Positions 1 through 9,419 are shown, counted from the stretch's first letter. The stretch: DNA of 64,000 bases from an uncultured Spartobacteria bacterium (GCA_938011325.1 CALLUD010000006.1:620001-684000), one strand, 5' to 3'. Made by a program: numbers and translations. The notes: generated by a model not told the origin, from the letters alone.

Positions 1-1
1 G

Positions 2-598
2 CTGCGGGCGATCCTCGCCACGAAACTGGATCACGCCCGCGCCACCAATGTCGCTGCGAAGGTCGGGCAGGGTATTGCGGTGCTGTTCGCGATTGTGTCC
101 ATTACGGGCATTCCCGGAATCGTGGAGCCAAATCTGTTTCTCCTGCTGATCGCCATGTTCGTCTTCTCAGGCGCCCAGCAGGAGGCACAATACGCGCAAA
201 TGCGGACTGCGGCTGCCGGTCTGCGCGTGGGCGACGCGATGCTTACCCGGTTTCACTCGCTGCCGGAGATGATGAGCGTCTCCGACGCGATGTCGCTCGT
301 TCTTAATGACACGCAGCCAATCTTTCCCGTGGTCGATGACCGCCTGCGCGTCGTCGGCATGGTGTTGCGCAATGAACTGCTCGAGGCCGGCCAGAATGGC
401 CGCGACGCGGAATCCGTGTCGGCCCTCGCAAAGGATATTCCGGCCGTTTCAAGTCAGGATACCTTCGAACAGGCTCTTTCTCTCATGCAGCAAAGCGGCA
501 GCGCGATCCTTCCCGTGGTCAATCCAGGCCGGCAAATCATCGGCCTCGTGAGTCTGAATCTGCTCTCCGAGCGCGCCCGCCACATGCGCGCCGCATAA
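2..598 (+). CDS. Site-2-type zinc metalloprotease with CBS pair (M50 family), 3' part only
   Basis: The frame is open from the first codon of the window, so the gene starts upstream; 198 residues are visible. The first ~27 residues (LRAILATKLDHARAT, then KVGQG) look like the stretch after the NPxDGG metal-binding motif of site-2 proteases of the Rip3/SpoIVFB type. Two hydrophobic segments follow (about visible residues 20-55), ending in FSGAQQEA, typical of this family. The remainder holds two CBS motifs (about 75-125 and 135-190), which commonly bind adenine nucleotides. The HExxH catalytic motif is off the window, so activity cannot be checked. It is a membrane enzyme by family; its substrate is unknown. 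It ends 16 bases before trkA, which may be co-transcribed. Confidence 0.75.
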   Translation: MRAILATKLDHARATNVAAKVGQGIAVLFAIVSITGIPGIVEPNLFLLLIAMFVFSGAQQEAQYAQMRTAAAGLRVGDAMLTRFHSLPEMMSVSDAMSLVLNDTQPIFPVVDDRLRVVGMVLRNELLEAGQNGRDAESVSALAKDIPAVSSQDTFEQALSLMQQSGSAILPVVNPGRQIIGLVSLNLLSERARHMRAA

Positions 599-614
599 TG
601 AGCCTTTTGCCAAA

Positions 615-1961
615 ATGAACATCCTCATCCTTGGAGCGGGAGAAATCGGCTACTACCTCGCGGAGCAACTTTCCGCGCAGGATCACAACATCTGTGTGAT
701 CGAATCCAACGAGCACATCGCCGCCGAGATCAACGAGAAACTGGACGCGCGCGTCGTCGAGGGCAATGGATCCTCCGTCACTGTTCTCGAGGAGGCGGGC
801 GTCGCGGAATGCGATGTCTTTCTGGGGCTCTCAGCGAACGACAATACAAACGTCGTGGCCGCATCGATCGCGAAATCGCTCGGCGCCAAACGCACGATTG
901 CACGCGTCCATTCCGACGTTCAACGCGAGCAGTGGCTCTTCGACTACCGCAGCCACTTCAATGTCGACTACCTTTTCAGCTCCGAGCGCCTGGCCGCCGT
1001 CGAGCTCGCAAAATACATCCGCAATCCGGATTGCCTCATCGTGGAGGAGGTCGCGCGCGGCCGCATCGAGTTGCAGCAGGCACCGATCAGCAACACGTGC
1101 GGGATCGTCGGCAAGCGTCTCCGCGACTTGCAGCTGCCGCAGCGGGTGCGCGTCGGCTCCATCCAGCGCAGCGATACGGCGATCATTCCCGACGGCGACG
1201 AGGTGCTTCGCACCGGCGACGTGGTCACGCTGTTCGGAACTCCGCGGAGCCTTCAGCAGGCCGCTCCGATCTTCCGCGGCGACCGGCCGAACGACGAAAT
1301 ACGTGTCGTCATCTTCGGTGGCGGGGAATACGGCTTCGCGCTCGCGCAAATGCTCGAGGGCGGGCGCTTCCGCACCCGCATTTTCGAACGGGACAAAAAG
1401 CGCTGCGCCTATCTCGCCGGGGTGCTGCAGCACACAACGCTCATCAACGCCGATGCCACGTCGATGCGCCTCCTGCGCGAGGAGCAGGTGGGCGAGGCGG
1501 ATTTCTTCGTTGGGGCCACTCTGGACGACGAAGACAACGTCATGACCTGTCTCCAGGCCAAGGATCTCGGGGTGAAGCATTGCCTTACGCTGGTGCACCG
1601 CGCCGACTACGCGGATGCGGTCACCCGGGCCGGTGCAAAGCTTGGCATTCTCGGCGCGGTGAGTCCGCGCGTGGCCACCGCCCGCGATCTCATGCGGTTT
1701 GTCACCTCCGAGAAGTTCAGCACGCTCATTTCGCTGAACGGGGGCATCGAGGTCATCGAGTTCACCATCGAAGCACAAAGCCCGCTGGCGGGTCGCAAGG
1801 TCGCCGAGATCGACTGGCCCAAGGGCAGCGGCCTCGTGTCGTTGACCCACGGTTCGGCGGCGACCGTTCCCGCCGCGCAGGATGAATTGCAGGCGGGCGA
1901 CATCGTCGTGGCAATGGTCGCCGATTCCGCACGGAAGGCGTTTCGCAAGTTGATCGGCTGA
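615..1961 (+). CDS. trkA: Trk potassium uptake system, NAD-binding regulatory subunit TrkA
   Basis: 448 residues, the full length of TrkA. Two Rossmann/RCK_N folds are visible: GAGEIGYYLAEQL near residue 7, and FGGGEYGFALAQML near residue 230. Each is followed by an RCK_C-type segment (about 140-220 and 370-445). The cytosolic subunit gates the TrkH channel in response to NAD(H)/ATP. The ATG at 615 directly precedes the beta-strand MNILILGAG, where TrkA normally starts. trkH begins six bases after its stop, so the two form a transport operon. Confidence 0.95.
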   Translation: MNILILGAGEIGYYLAEQLSAQDHNICVIESNEHIAAEINEKLDARVVEGNGSSVTVLEEAGVAECDVFLGLSANDNTNVVAASIAKSLGAKRTIARVHSDVQREQWLFDYRSHFNVDYLFSSERLAAVELAKYIRNPDCLIVEEVARGRIELQQAPISNTCGIVGKRLRDLQLPQRVRVGSIQRSDTAIIPDGDEVLRTGDVVTLFGTPRSLQQAAPIFRGDRPNDEIRVVIFGGGEYGFALAQMLEGGRFRTRIFERDKKRCAYLAGVLQHTTLINADATSMRLLREEQVGEADFFVGATLDDEDNVMTCLQAKDLGVKHCLTLVHRADYADAVTRAGAKLGILGAVSPRVATARDLMRFVTSEKFSTLISLNGGIEVIEFTIEAQSPLAGRKVAEIDWPKGSGLVSLTHGSAATVPAAQDELQAGDIVVAMVADSARKAFRKLIG

Positions 1962-1967
1962 GCGGGC

Positions 1968-3437
1968 ATGAACTACCGCATCCTGCTGAAGATCCTCGGC
2001 CTGCTCATCCTTCTTCTCGCGGGCTCTCTTCTCATTTGCGAGATCTACGCATTCACGGTCGAACGGAACGATCCGAACGTCGCCCACGATTTCGCCCTGC
2101 TGAAGACATTCTTTATCGCGGCAGCTCTCGGCGGCATTTTTCTTCTGCTCGGCCGTGGCGCAGGCAACGAAATCCTGCGAAAGGAAGCCATCGCGATCGT
2201 CGGGCTCGGCTGGTTGATTGCCACGATCGTCGGCTCCATTCCCTACATGCTTTGCACGCCAAGCATGGACGCTGCGGAGGCGTTTTTCGAATCCGCATCG
2301 GGCTTCACCACGACAGGATCCACCGTGATTGGAGATCTGGACGCCTATCCGCGCTCGATCCTGCTGTGGCGCGTCTCCACGCAATGGCTCGGCGGCATGG
2401 GAATTCTCGTTCTCTTCGTCGCGCTGCTTTCGACGCTTGGCGTGGGCAGCAAATCGCTCTTTCGCCACGAGTCGACCGTGCAACTCGGCTACGGCTTTCA
2501 CTCACGCATTCGCCAGACGGCGCTGCGTCTTTGGCAGATTTACACGGGCCTCACGGTGATCTGCGCCATCGGGCTGATGTTCCTCGGAATGTCGTTCTAC
2601 GACGCGCTGCTGCACGCCTTCGCCACCATCTCGACCGGTGGCTTCGGCACGCACAATCAGAGCATCGCCCACTTCAACAACCCTGCCATCAACGTCTGGA
2701 TTTCCGTGTTCATGATCCTCGGCGGCGTGAGCTTTGTGCTAATGGCCTGGATGCTTCGCGGAAATTTCCGCCGCGCGATTCGCGACGACGAGCTGCGCGT
2801 CTACCTCGGCCTGATGCTTCTTGGCACGGTCGCCATCATGCTGGATCTGATTCTTCGGCGGGAATTCTCCGTTTGGGAAAGTCTCCAGACCGCGTCGTTT
2901 CAGGTCATTTCCATCATGACGACCACCGGCTTCGTCACGACGAATTTCGATGAATGGCCGACGCTGTCGAAGGCGATCCTCGTGCTGTTGATGTTTATCG
3001 GGGGGTGCGCAGGCTCAACCTCGGGAGGCATCAAGGTAAGCCGGATCCTCATTCTGCTGAAGACGAGCCGCGAGCAGTTGATCAAATCATTCCGGCCGAA
3101 TCAGCACGTCCCCATTCGCGTCAACGGCCAGCTCGTCGAGGACTCGCAAAAGATCGACGCCGTCTTCTTCGTCGCGCTGACAGGCTGCATCGTCGCCGTC
3201 TCCACGCTGGTCATTACGCTCATCGAGCCGCAGCTCGATCTCGTGAGCAGCTTCATGTCGGTCTGCGCCACGCTCTTCAACATCGGCCCCGGACTCGACA
3301 GCGTGGGCCCGGCGCACAACTACGGATTTCTCCATCCGCCCACACAGGTCTTCCTCGCGATGCTGATGATCCTGGGGCGCCTCGAGCTGTTCGCCCTCCT
3401 CGTGCTCTTCGTTCCAGCGCTCTGGCGCCGCTACTAG
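1968..3437 (+). CDS. trkH: Trk potassium uptake channel TrkH/TrkG
   Basis: 489 residues with about ten hydrophobic segments. The four selectivity-filter-like pore loops of the SKT superfamily can be seen: SGFTTTGSTV, ISTGGFGTHN, MTTTGFVTTN and LFNIGPGLDSVGP. This is the K+-translocating membrane subunit partnered by TrkA immediately upstream. The ATG at 1968 starts MNYRILLKILG, a plausible first membrane helix. The last four bases (ctag) are shared with the stop of the convergent RND pump gene. Confidence 0.95.
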   Translation: MNYRILLKILGLLILLLAGSLLICEIYAFTVERNDPNVAHDFALLKTFFIAAALGGIFLLLGRGAGNEILRKEAIAIVGLGWLIATIVGSIPYMLCTPSMDAAEAFFESASGFTTTGSTVIGDLDAYPRSILLWRVSTQWLGGMGILVLFVALLSTLGVGSKSLFRHESTVQLGYGFHSRIRQTALRLWQIYTGLTVICAIGLMFLGMSFYDALLHAFATISTGGFGTHNQSIAHFNNPAINVWISVFMILGGVSFVLMAWMLRGNFRRAIRDDELRVYLGLMLLGTVAIMLDLILRREFSVWESLQTASFQVISIMTTTGFVTTNFDEWPTLSKAILVLLMFIGGCAGSTSGGIKVSRILILLKTSREQLIKSFRPNQHVPIRVNGQLVEDSQKIDAVFFVALTGCIVAVSTLVITLIEPQLDLVSSFMSVCATLFNIGPGLDSVGPAHNYGFLHPPTQVFLAMLMILGRLELFALLVLFVPALWRRY

Positions 3438-6400
3438 ACGGCGCCCACCGGGTGCGGCAACGGCTGCGTGGGCGTAACCGGACGTTGATCGGGACCGTCC
3501 TGACTCGTTGAGCGGTTACGCGCCACGAGCATGTAAATCGCGGGCACCACAAACAACGTGAAGGCCGTGCCAATGAGCATGCCCGTGCAAAGCACGATGC
3601 CGATGCTGTTTCGCGCCGCCGCACCGGGCCCGCTGGCAATGATCAGCGGGAAGTGGCCGACGACGGTCGCAGCGGTCGTCATCAAAATCGGACGAAGGCG
3701 CGTCGCGCTCGCTTCGATCACCGCCTGAAGTTTGTTGCGACCGGACTCCTGAAGGTGGTTCGCAAACTCCACGATCAGAATGCCGTTCTTCGCCACGAGC
3801 CCCACGAGTGTGATCAGGCCCACCTGGCTGTAGATGTTCAGCGACGTGGCCCCAAAGAACGTAAAGAGCAGCGCCCCGCTCAACGCGAGCGGCACCGATC
3901 CGAACAAAATAATGAACGGATCGCGGAAGCTCTCGAACTGCGCCGCGAGCACGAGATAAATCAGAATCGAAGACAGCAGAAGCAGCGGAAGAAACTTGCT
4001 TCCCTCGACGCGCAGCTGCCGCGACTGGCCTGCGTAATCAATCGAGAATCCCGGCGGCAGGATCTCCTTCGCCTCCTGCTCGAGCGCCTTCAAGGCGGCA
4101 TCGAGCGGCACTCCCGGCCGAATCACCCCCTGAATGCGCACCGCGTTCATCTGCTGGAAGCGGTTCAGGCTTCGCGGCTGCGCGGTAGTTTCGATCGTTG
4201 CGAAGGTCGACAAAGGCACGAGCTTGTCCTGCGGGCCGGTCACATAGATGTCTCCGAGTTGGTCCGTGTTCAGGCGGTTCACCCGCTTGATCTGCGGAAT
4301 GACCTTGTAGCTCTGGCCGGAGCTGCTGAAGCGATTCACCCAGTTTCCACCGAGCATCGTCGAGAGGTCCGCCCCGACCTGCGAGAGATCGATGCCCTGC
4401 GCGCGCACCTTGTCACGGTCGAAGACCACCTCGGCCTGGGGCTGGTCGAACTTGAGATCGCTGTCCGCGAACATGAACATCCCGCTCGCAAACGCCTTCT
4501 CGATCAGCTTGTTCGCGATATCGAGAAGCACCCGCGGCTCCGCAGTCGTGGCTACGACAAAATCGACCGGAAACTGCGCTCCACCAGGGAGCGGCGCCGG
4601 GGTGATCGGAATGATCCGCACACCGGGCACCTTGTTGAAATCCTGGGAGGCGAGAACCTGCAGCTCCTGGGTGGAGCGATCCCGCTCGTTCCACGGCTTG
4701 GTCACCATGCCGGCGAAGCCCATTGCCGGATTGATGATCTCGAAAATGCTCGAAGCTTCCGGGAACTGACTGAAAACGTCGTAGATCTGGCCCGCGAAAA
4801 GCGCCGTCTGATCGAGCGTCGCATTCGCCGGGCTTTGCACGATGCCAAAGACCACGCCCTGATCCTCCACGGGAGCCAGCTCCTGCATCGAGCGCAGGTA
4901 AAGCAGCGGCGTGATGACGAAGAAGATGACGCCCCATGCAAGGAAAATGGCCGGGCGATAGTTCATGGCGCTCGACAGAGCCTTCGTGTAGCCGCGACGC
5001 AGGGATTCAAACCGCCGGTTGATCCATCCCGCGAATCCCCGCTCGGTGTCTCCCGCGCGGAGGAGCTTCGAGCCAAGCATCGGCGAGAGCGTCAGCGCGA
5101 CCACGCCCGAAATGAGCACCGCACCGGCGAGCGTGAACGCAAACTCCCGGAACAGCGCACCGGTGAGTCCGCCCTGAATGGCAACCGGAGTGTAAACCGC
5201 GACGAGCGTGATGGTCATCGCGATGATCGGACCAACCAGCTCGCGCGCCCCGTATAGCGCAGCGTGGAACGGCGTTTCGCCATTGTGCAGGTGGCGTTCG
5301 ATGTTTTCGACAACCACGATCGCGTCGTCCACGACAAGACCGACCGAAAGAACGATCGCCAGCAGCGTGAGGAGATTCAGCGTGAAGCCCGCGAGCAGCA
5401 TCAGGAAGCATGCGCCGATGAGCGAAATCGGGATCGCGAGCACCGGGATGATGACAGCGCGCACCGAACCGAGGAAAAGGAAGATCACTGCGATGACGAT
5501 GACCAGCGTCTCGGCAAGCGTCTTCACGACGTCGTCGATCGCGCTCTCGATGTAAACCGTCGAGTCGTAGGCGATGTCGGCGCGCATCCCGGCAGGCAGG
5601 TCCGCCTGAAGCTCCGGCATGAGCTCCCGCACCTTTTTGATGACATCCAGCGTGTTCGCGGTCGGAAGGACCCACACGCCCATGAAGGTCGCGGTCTCGC
5701 CATCGAAACGCACCGCGTCGTCGTAACTCTCGGCACCGAGTTCCACGTCCGCAATCTCACCGAGACGGACGACCGTGTTACCGGACTGCTTCACCACGAG
5801 ATCGGCAAATTCCTCGGGCGTTTTGAGGTCCGTGTTCGCGATCAGGTTCACCGCCACCATCGTGCCCTTCGTGCGGCCCAGAGCGGACAGGTAGTTGTTG
5901 GCCGCGAGAGCCTCGCGAACATCGGACGGTGAAATGCCGAGGGCCGCCATCTGGTCCGGTTTGAGCCAGATGCGCATGGCAAACGTGCGATTGCCGAGAA
6001 TCTCGGCGCGCTGCACCCCGGTGATCGCGGTGATGCGCGGCTGCACAACGCGAAGCAAATAGTCGCTGATCTGGTTCGCATTCATCGACTCCGACGAAAA
6101 GCCGATGTATGCGGCCGCGATTTCGTTGTCCGCCAGCTCGACTTCGATCTCCGTGGACTCGGCTTCGGGAGGAAGGTCATTGCGGACCTGCGCGACCTTG
6201 GCCTGAATCTGGGTTAGCGCCGCGTTGACGTCGTAGTTGAGGTCCAGATGCACGGTAATCGTGCTCAAGCCCTGCGCGCTCTGGCTCTCGATGTAATCGA
6301 TGCCATCCGCGCTCGCGATCACACGCTCGAGCGGCGTGGTGATAAAGCCGCGCACGAGATCGGCACTCGCTCCGACATAAGCGGTGGTGACCTTCACCAC

Positions 6401-6529
6401 GGCGATATCGCTTCGCGGATACTGGCGCACCGCCAGACTGCGAATCGACTGCAACCCGGCGATCAGGATCACCAGATTGATCACGAGCGCCAGCACGGGC
6501 CGGCGCACAAACAGGTCGGTAAGCTTCAT
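3434..6529 (-). CDS. RND multidrug efflux pump, inner-membrane transporter (AcrB/MexF-like)
   Basis: 1031 residues, the standard length of a hydrophobe/amphiphile efflux (HAE1) RND permease. It starts MKLTDLFVRRPVLALVINL, the usual first transmembrane helix. Proton-relay motifs are visible: VGLVVDDAIVVVENIERH with the paired Asp in TM4, and LVGLVAKNGILIVEFAN with the TM10 Lys. It would export drugs or other amphiphiles using the proton gradient, with the fusion protein encoded just upstream. No TolC-type outer membrane gene is in the window. Translation starts right after the stop of the fusion protein gene with no gap. The substrate cannot be told from sequence. Confidence 0.93.
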   Translation of the reverse strand: MKLTDLFVRRPVLALVINLVILIAGLQSIRSLAVRQYPRSDIAVVKVTTAYVGASADLVRGFITTPLERVIASADGIDYIESQSAQGLSTITVHLDLNYDVNAALTQIQAKVAQVRNDLPPEAESTEIEVELADNEIAAAYIGFSSESMNANQISDYLLRVVQPRITAITGVQRAEILGNRTFAMRIWLKPDQMAALGISPSDVREALAANNYLSALGRTKGTMVAVNLIANTDLKTPEEFADLVVKQSGNTVVRLGEIADVELGAESYDDAVRFDGETATFMGVWVLPTANTLDVIKKVRELMPELQADLPAGMRADIAYDSTVYIESAIDDVVKTLAETLVIVIAVIFLFLGSVRAVIIPVLAIPISLIGACFLMLLAGFTLNLLTLLAIVLSVGLVVDDAIVVVENIERHLHNGETPFHAALYGARELVGPIIAMTITLVAVYTPVAIQGGLTGALFREFAFTLAGAVLISGVVALTLSPMLGSKLLRAGDTERGFAGWINRRFESLRRGYTKALSSAMNYRPAIFLAWGVIFFVITPLLYLRSMQELAPVEDQGVVFGIVQSPANATLDQTALFAGQIYDVFSQFPEASSIFEIINPAMGFAGMVTKPWNERDRSTQELQVLASQDFNKVPGVRIIPITPAPLPGGAQFPVDFVVATTAEPRVLLDIANKLIEKAFASGMFMFADSDLKFDQPQAEVVFDRDKVRAQGIDLSQVGADLSTMLGGNWVNRFSSSGQSYKVIPQIKRVNRLNTDQLGDIYVTGPQDKLVPLSTFATIETTAQPRSLNRFQQMNAVRIQGVIRPGVPLDAALKALEQEAKEILPPGFSIDYAGQSRQLRVEGSKFLPLLLLSSILIYLVLAAQFESFRDPFIILFGSVPLALSGALLFTFFGATSLNIYSQVGLITLVGLVAKNGILIVEFANHLQESGRNKLQAVIEASATRLRPILMTTAATVVGHFPLIIASGPGAAARNSIGIVLCTGMLIGTAFTLFVVPAIYMLVARNRSTSQDGPDQRPVTPTQPLPHPVGAV

Positions 6530-7678
6530 CTAGCTGTCCTCGGGCTTCGGAGCGGGATCGTTCGACGGCGCTTTCTCGTTGTTTCGGACAACCGGCGCGC
6601 CGGGCCTCAATTTGAAGCCACCGGAAGTCACGATCTCCTCTCCTTCGCTCAATCCCTTCACGACCGCAACCTGATCCCCGCGACTCGCGCCCAGCTTCAC
6701 AATCTGCTGGCGGACGCCGTCGTATTCCTTGCCCTCGGGCGTCTTCATCTTCTCGATCACGAAAATCGAGTCGCCATACGGCGCGTAATTGACCGCGGAA
6801 GCCGGCACCGCGAGAATCTTCTCGTTGCGCGGAAGCAGCACTTCGACCGTCACGAACATGCCCGGGCGCAGCTTGTGGTCGGAGTTTCCCAGCGTCGCCT
6901 GCACGAGCACGTTGCGCGTCGCTTCGTCGATCACCGCGTCGATCGATGTGATTTTCCCCGTGAACTTTTCCCCGGGGAGACCGTCCGCGGAAACTCTCAC
7001 CTCACCGCCCACGGCGAGGTCGTTCAGCCGCTGTTGCGGGAGCGAAAAATTAACGTAAATCGGGTCAAGCGATTGAAGCGGCACCACCGGATCGCCGCTC
7101 TGGAGATACTGTCCGAGGTTTACCTGGCGGATGCCCAGCACGCCGTCGAAGGGCGCGCGAATCGTCTTTCGCTCAATCGTCGCCTGCACCTCGGCCACGG
7201 CGGCCTGCGCCTGCTGATACTCCGCCTGCGCCGCATCGTAGTCCGACTGCGCCGACACGCGCTTTTCCAGGAGCCCCTTCTGTCGCTCGAGGTTTGACTT
7301 TGCGAGTTGCAGCCGCGCCTCGCTGGATTTCAGCTGCGCCTCCTCCTGCCGGGTGTCGAGCTTCACGAGGGTGCTGCCCTGTTTCACGTGCTGCCCCGAT
7401 TCGAACAGGATTTGCTCGACGATGCCCGGGAGGTCCGTGCTCACGGTCACCCCGTTTACCGCCTCCACGGTGCCCACCGATCCCAGCGTCGGCTGCCATT
7501 CCTCGGCCTCCACCACCATCGAGGTGACTGATGTCGGCGGCAGCTCGAACTTCATCGAGGCCATCGCCTGGAATTGGGAATTGAAAAAAACCAATCCCCC
7601 CACGATCACGGCCAGCAGAACCGCCATGGCGAGAAAGACCGCAACCTTACGTCGCGTCGAAACTGTGGTATTCGGCAT
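6530..7678 (-). CDS. RND efflux periplasmic adaptor (HlyD/AcrA-like membrane fusion protein)
   Basis: 382 residues. An N-terminal membrane anchor (about residues 11-30, KVAVFLAMAVLLAVIVGGLV) has no lipobox. Then comes a biotinyl-lipoyl half (GIVEQILFESGQHVKQGSTL), an alpha-helical hairpin rich in Ala/Gln/Glu (about 110-165), the second lipoyl half (TIRAPFDGVLGIRQVNLGQY), and a beta-barrel. It links the RND transporter to an outer-membrane channel. The gene abuts the pump gene at its 3' end. The marR gene lies 100 bases upstream on the same strand, separated by a perfect hairpin. Confidence 0.93.
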   Translation of the reverse strand: MPNTTVSTRRKVAVFLAMAVLLAVIVGGLVFFNSQFQAMASMKFELPPTSVTSMVVEAEEWQPTLGSVGTVEAVNGVTVSTDLPGIVEQILFESGQHVKQGSTLVKLDTRQEEAQLKSSEARLQLAKSNLERQKGLLEKRVSAQSDYDAAQAEYQQAQAAVAEVQATIERKTIRAPFDGVLGIRQVNLGQYLQSGDPVVPLQSLDPIYVNFSLPQQRLNDLAVGGEVRVSADGLPGEKFTGKITSIDAVIDEATRNVLVQATLGNSDHKLRPGMFVTVEVLLPRNEKILAVPASAVNYAPYGDSIFVIEKMKTPEGKEYDGVRQQIVKLGASRGDQVAVVKGLSEGEEIVTSGGFKLRPGAPVVRNNEKAPSNDPAPKPEDS

Positions 7679-7711
7679 AGGTGTTGTTTTTCAGCAACTG
7701 CGCGACGCGCA

Positions 7712-7739
7712 CCGAGCCCTCGTTTTCACGAGGGCTCGG
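7712..7739. promoter_or_regulatory. Perfect 11-bp hairpin between marR and the efflux genes
   Basis: The left arm ccgagccctcg (7712-7722) and the right arm cgagggctcgg (7729-7739) are exact inverted repeats around a 6-base loop. Neither side has a run of T in transcript orientation, so it is not a canonical intrinsic terminator. It may act as an attenuator, an mRNA-stabilising structure, or a repeated palindrome. Its role is not shown by the sequence. Confidence 0.55.
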
Positions 7740-7778
7740 CATCTCATCGCCCTTGAATGGCGACTATGAAAGGCTGGC

Positions 7779-8327
7779 TTACTGGCCGTTCTGCGCGTCG
7801 ACCGGCGTCAGAAACTTCGTTTCCGCCAGAACTAGCCCGTCACGGAGCTTCTTGGCAAGCCGCGTGAATTCCTTCTGCTCCTCCGGGCTCAGCACGGCCG
7901 GAATGGCCGCGATCAACCGGAAATAGCCGGGCAGAATCTTCTGAAGCAGCGCTCCGCACTCCGGCGTCGCCTGCACCTTCATCGAACGACGGTCGCCCGT
8001 GTCGAGCGTGCGGCGCACGAGCTTGTCACGCTCGAGCGTGTCGAGCAGACCGGTCATCGTGGCACGGGTGACCCCCGTCATTTCAGCGAGTTCGGAAGGC
8101 TTGAGCGTCTTGCCCTCTTCACGGCCCAGAAGCATCATGACCGCAAAGCGTCCCGGCGTGATGCCATGCTGGGCCAGATAGCGTGTCTCCACCTCGGAAA
8201 CCGCATTCCCCGTCCGCAAAAGTCCCAGAAACAGCTCGCAGGCTTCCGGCGCTACGCTTTCGTCCTCCTGCGCCGCTCCCTGCAGAGCTTCGTAGCGGGG
8301 CAATTCATTCAACATCGATAGTGGCAT
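7779..8327 (-). CDS. MarR-family transcriptional regulator
   Basis: 182 residues with a winged-helix core. The recognition region reads LKPSELAEMTGVTRATMTGLLDTLERDKLVRRT, followed by the wing motif DTGDRRSMKVQAT, the DxR signature of MarR proteins. Members usually repress efflux genes and release on binding phenolic or drug ligands. Position upstream of the fusion-protein/RND genes on the same strand suggests that it controls them. The start is at 8327 (MPLSMLNEL) or at the internal ATG four codons later. The AT-rich region upstream could hold its operator. Confidence 0.9.
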   Translation of the reverse strand: MPLSMLNELPRYEALQGAAQEDESVAPEACELFLGLLRTGNAVSEVETRYLAQHGITPGRFAVMMLLGREEGKTLKPSELAEMTGVTRATMTGLLDTLERDKLVRRTLDTGDRRSMKVQATPECGALLQKILPGYFRLIAAIPAVLSPEEQKEFTRLAKKLRDGLVLAETKFLTPVDAQNGQ

Positions 8328-8643
8328 ATTTAAGTGATATTTAATGGTTAATGGAATTGATGGCTAACATGATTAACAATATGGACGCGCACCAGAGGTC
8401 AAGCGGTTTTTGAAACTTTTTTCATAGTTTCTTCATGGATAGGTAGTTGTGAATGAAGAAAATCTCGAAAACCCGCCAATACCGCTCGGCGGCGATCTTC
8501 CTCACCAGGTTCTTATGGCAATCGTCTTGCTCCATAGTTTAGGTCTTAAAAAACGACGCGGTTGCGCATTATTTTCAAAAAGCCATCCGGTTTTTGGCTT
8601 GCACCGCCCTGCAAGGAACACAACCTTTTGAACCTTTCTCTGC
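8328..8643. other. AT-rich divergent intergenic region (marR promoter/operator candidate)
   Basis: 316 bases without a convincing gene. The first ~60 bases upstream of marR are much more AT-rich than the genome around them. They carry several gttaat/attaac-type inverted copies: ggttaat near 8346 and ctaac near 8364 or attaac near 8372. That is a plausible MarR operator, but no copy is a perfect palindrome. A 60-codon frame at 8449-8631 shows no family feature and is not called. The rest is the leader of the gene at 8644. Confidence 0.4.
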
Positions 8644-9384
8644 ATGGACCTTACGAAGCTCAACCCCGCGGCTGTTGCCGAACTCATTCACCTCATCGAA
8701 AAGCGGCAGGACATCCTGAACCGCATGGAAGCGATCGACGCTGCCATCCGCAAAGCTGTCGCCAGCGATTCGCCGGCGAAGCCGACGCGCCAACCCGCGG
8801 CACGGAAGTCCACCTCCGCAGCTCCCGCCTCGAAACCCGCAGGCAGGAAGCCTGCAGGCAAGCGTGGAGGCCTCAAGGACAGCATTCTTTCCGCGTTGCG
8901 CGCAACCGGATCGGAAGGTGTTGCCGCAGCCGACCTCGCGAAGTCGCTTGGCATCCCTTCCGCCAACGTTCACGTGTGGTTCTCCACCACCGGCAAGAAG
9001 ATTCAGGAAATCGTCAAGGTGGGCCCCGGCCGTTACGCGTGGTCCCCGGCTGGCGCTGCAGAAGCACCCGCTTCCGCCCCCGTTGCCGAGGAACCCGCTC
9101 CTGCTCCCGCGGAGCCTGCCGCACCGGAACCCGAACCCATTCAGGAAGAGGCCGCTCCCGCCGCAGTGGAGCCCGAACCCGCAGTTGTGGAATCCACCAC
9201 GGAGGAAATCTCCGAGGCCCCGGCGACCGAGGAACCGGTTGCATCCGTCGAGCCCGTCGAGGGTGCCCCCGCCGAGCCGGAGGCGCCTTCAGAGCCGCAA
9301 TCGGAGCCGGTGAATAGCCAGGCCGGGATGCCTGAGGAAAAACCGGCGGAGAACGACGACACGACCTTCTCGCTCGTCGGATAA
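8644..9384 (+). CDS. Putative winged-helix/DNA-binding protein with long acidic Ala/Pro/Glu tail
   Basis: 246 residues; family not recognised. Residues 1-40 form a helix (MDLTKLNPAAVAELIHL). Residues 40-75 are a basic Lys/Ala/Pro linker reminiscent of histone H1-like tails. Residues 77-138 look like a small winged-helix domain (LKDSILSALRATGSEG, AADLAKSLGIPSANVHVWF), ending in a YAWSP strand. From about 140 to the end the chain is almost only Ala, Pro, Glu, Ser and Val, strongly acidic. A basic/winged-helix/acidic order suggests a chromosome-associated or regulatory protein, but this is inference. It is convergent with tRNA-Thr. Confidence 0.6.
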   Translation: MDLTKLNPAAVAELIHLIEKRQDILNRMEAIDAAIRKAVASDSPAKPTRQPAARKSTSAAPASKPAGRKPAGKRGGLKDSILSALRATGSEGVAAADLAKSLGIPSANVHVWFSTTGKKIQEIVKVGPGRYAWSPAGAAEAPASAPVAEEPAPAPAEPAAPEPEPIQEEAAPAAVEPEPAVVESTTEEISEAPATEEPVASVEPVEGAPAEPEAPSEPQSEPVNSQAGMPEEKPAENDDTTFSLVG

Positions 9385-9419
9385 AAGCGGCGGACAGGCG
9401 CGGGCTCTGCGCCGGATAG

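Noticed and set aside
831..2501. 556-codon open frame on the minus strand over trkA and trkH
   Set aside because: Both plus-strand genes show clear family motifs; the antisense product is compositionally odd with no motif.
3653..5257. 534-codon open frame on the plus strand
   Set aside because: Antisense to the RND pump gene, very rich in Arg/His/Glu, no domain or motif; typical shadow frame in GC-rich DNA.
7380..7390. TGTTTCACGTG, matching 11 of 16 bases of a parS site
   Set aside because: It lies inside the membrane fusion protein gene and encodes the common GQHVKQG stretch of that family; the other half does not match. Coincidence of codons.
8449..8631. 60-codon frame in the marR intergenic region
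   Set aside because: No ribosome site, no recognisable motif, and the region is AT-rich regulatory sequence.
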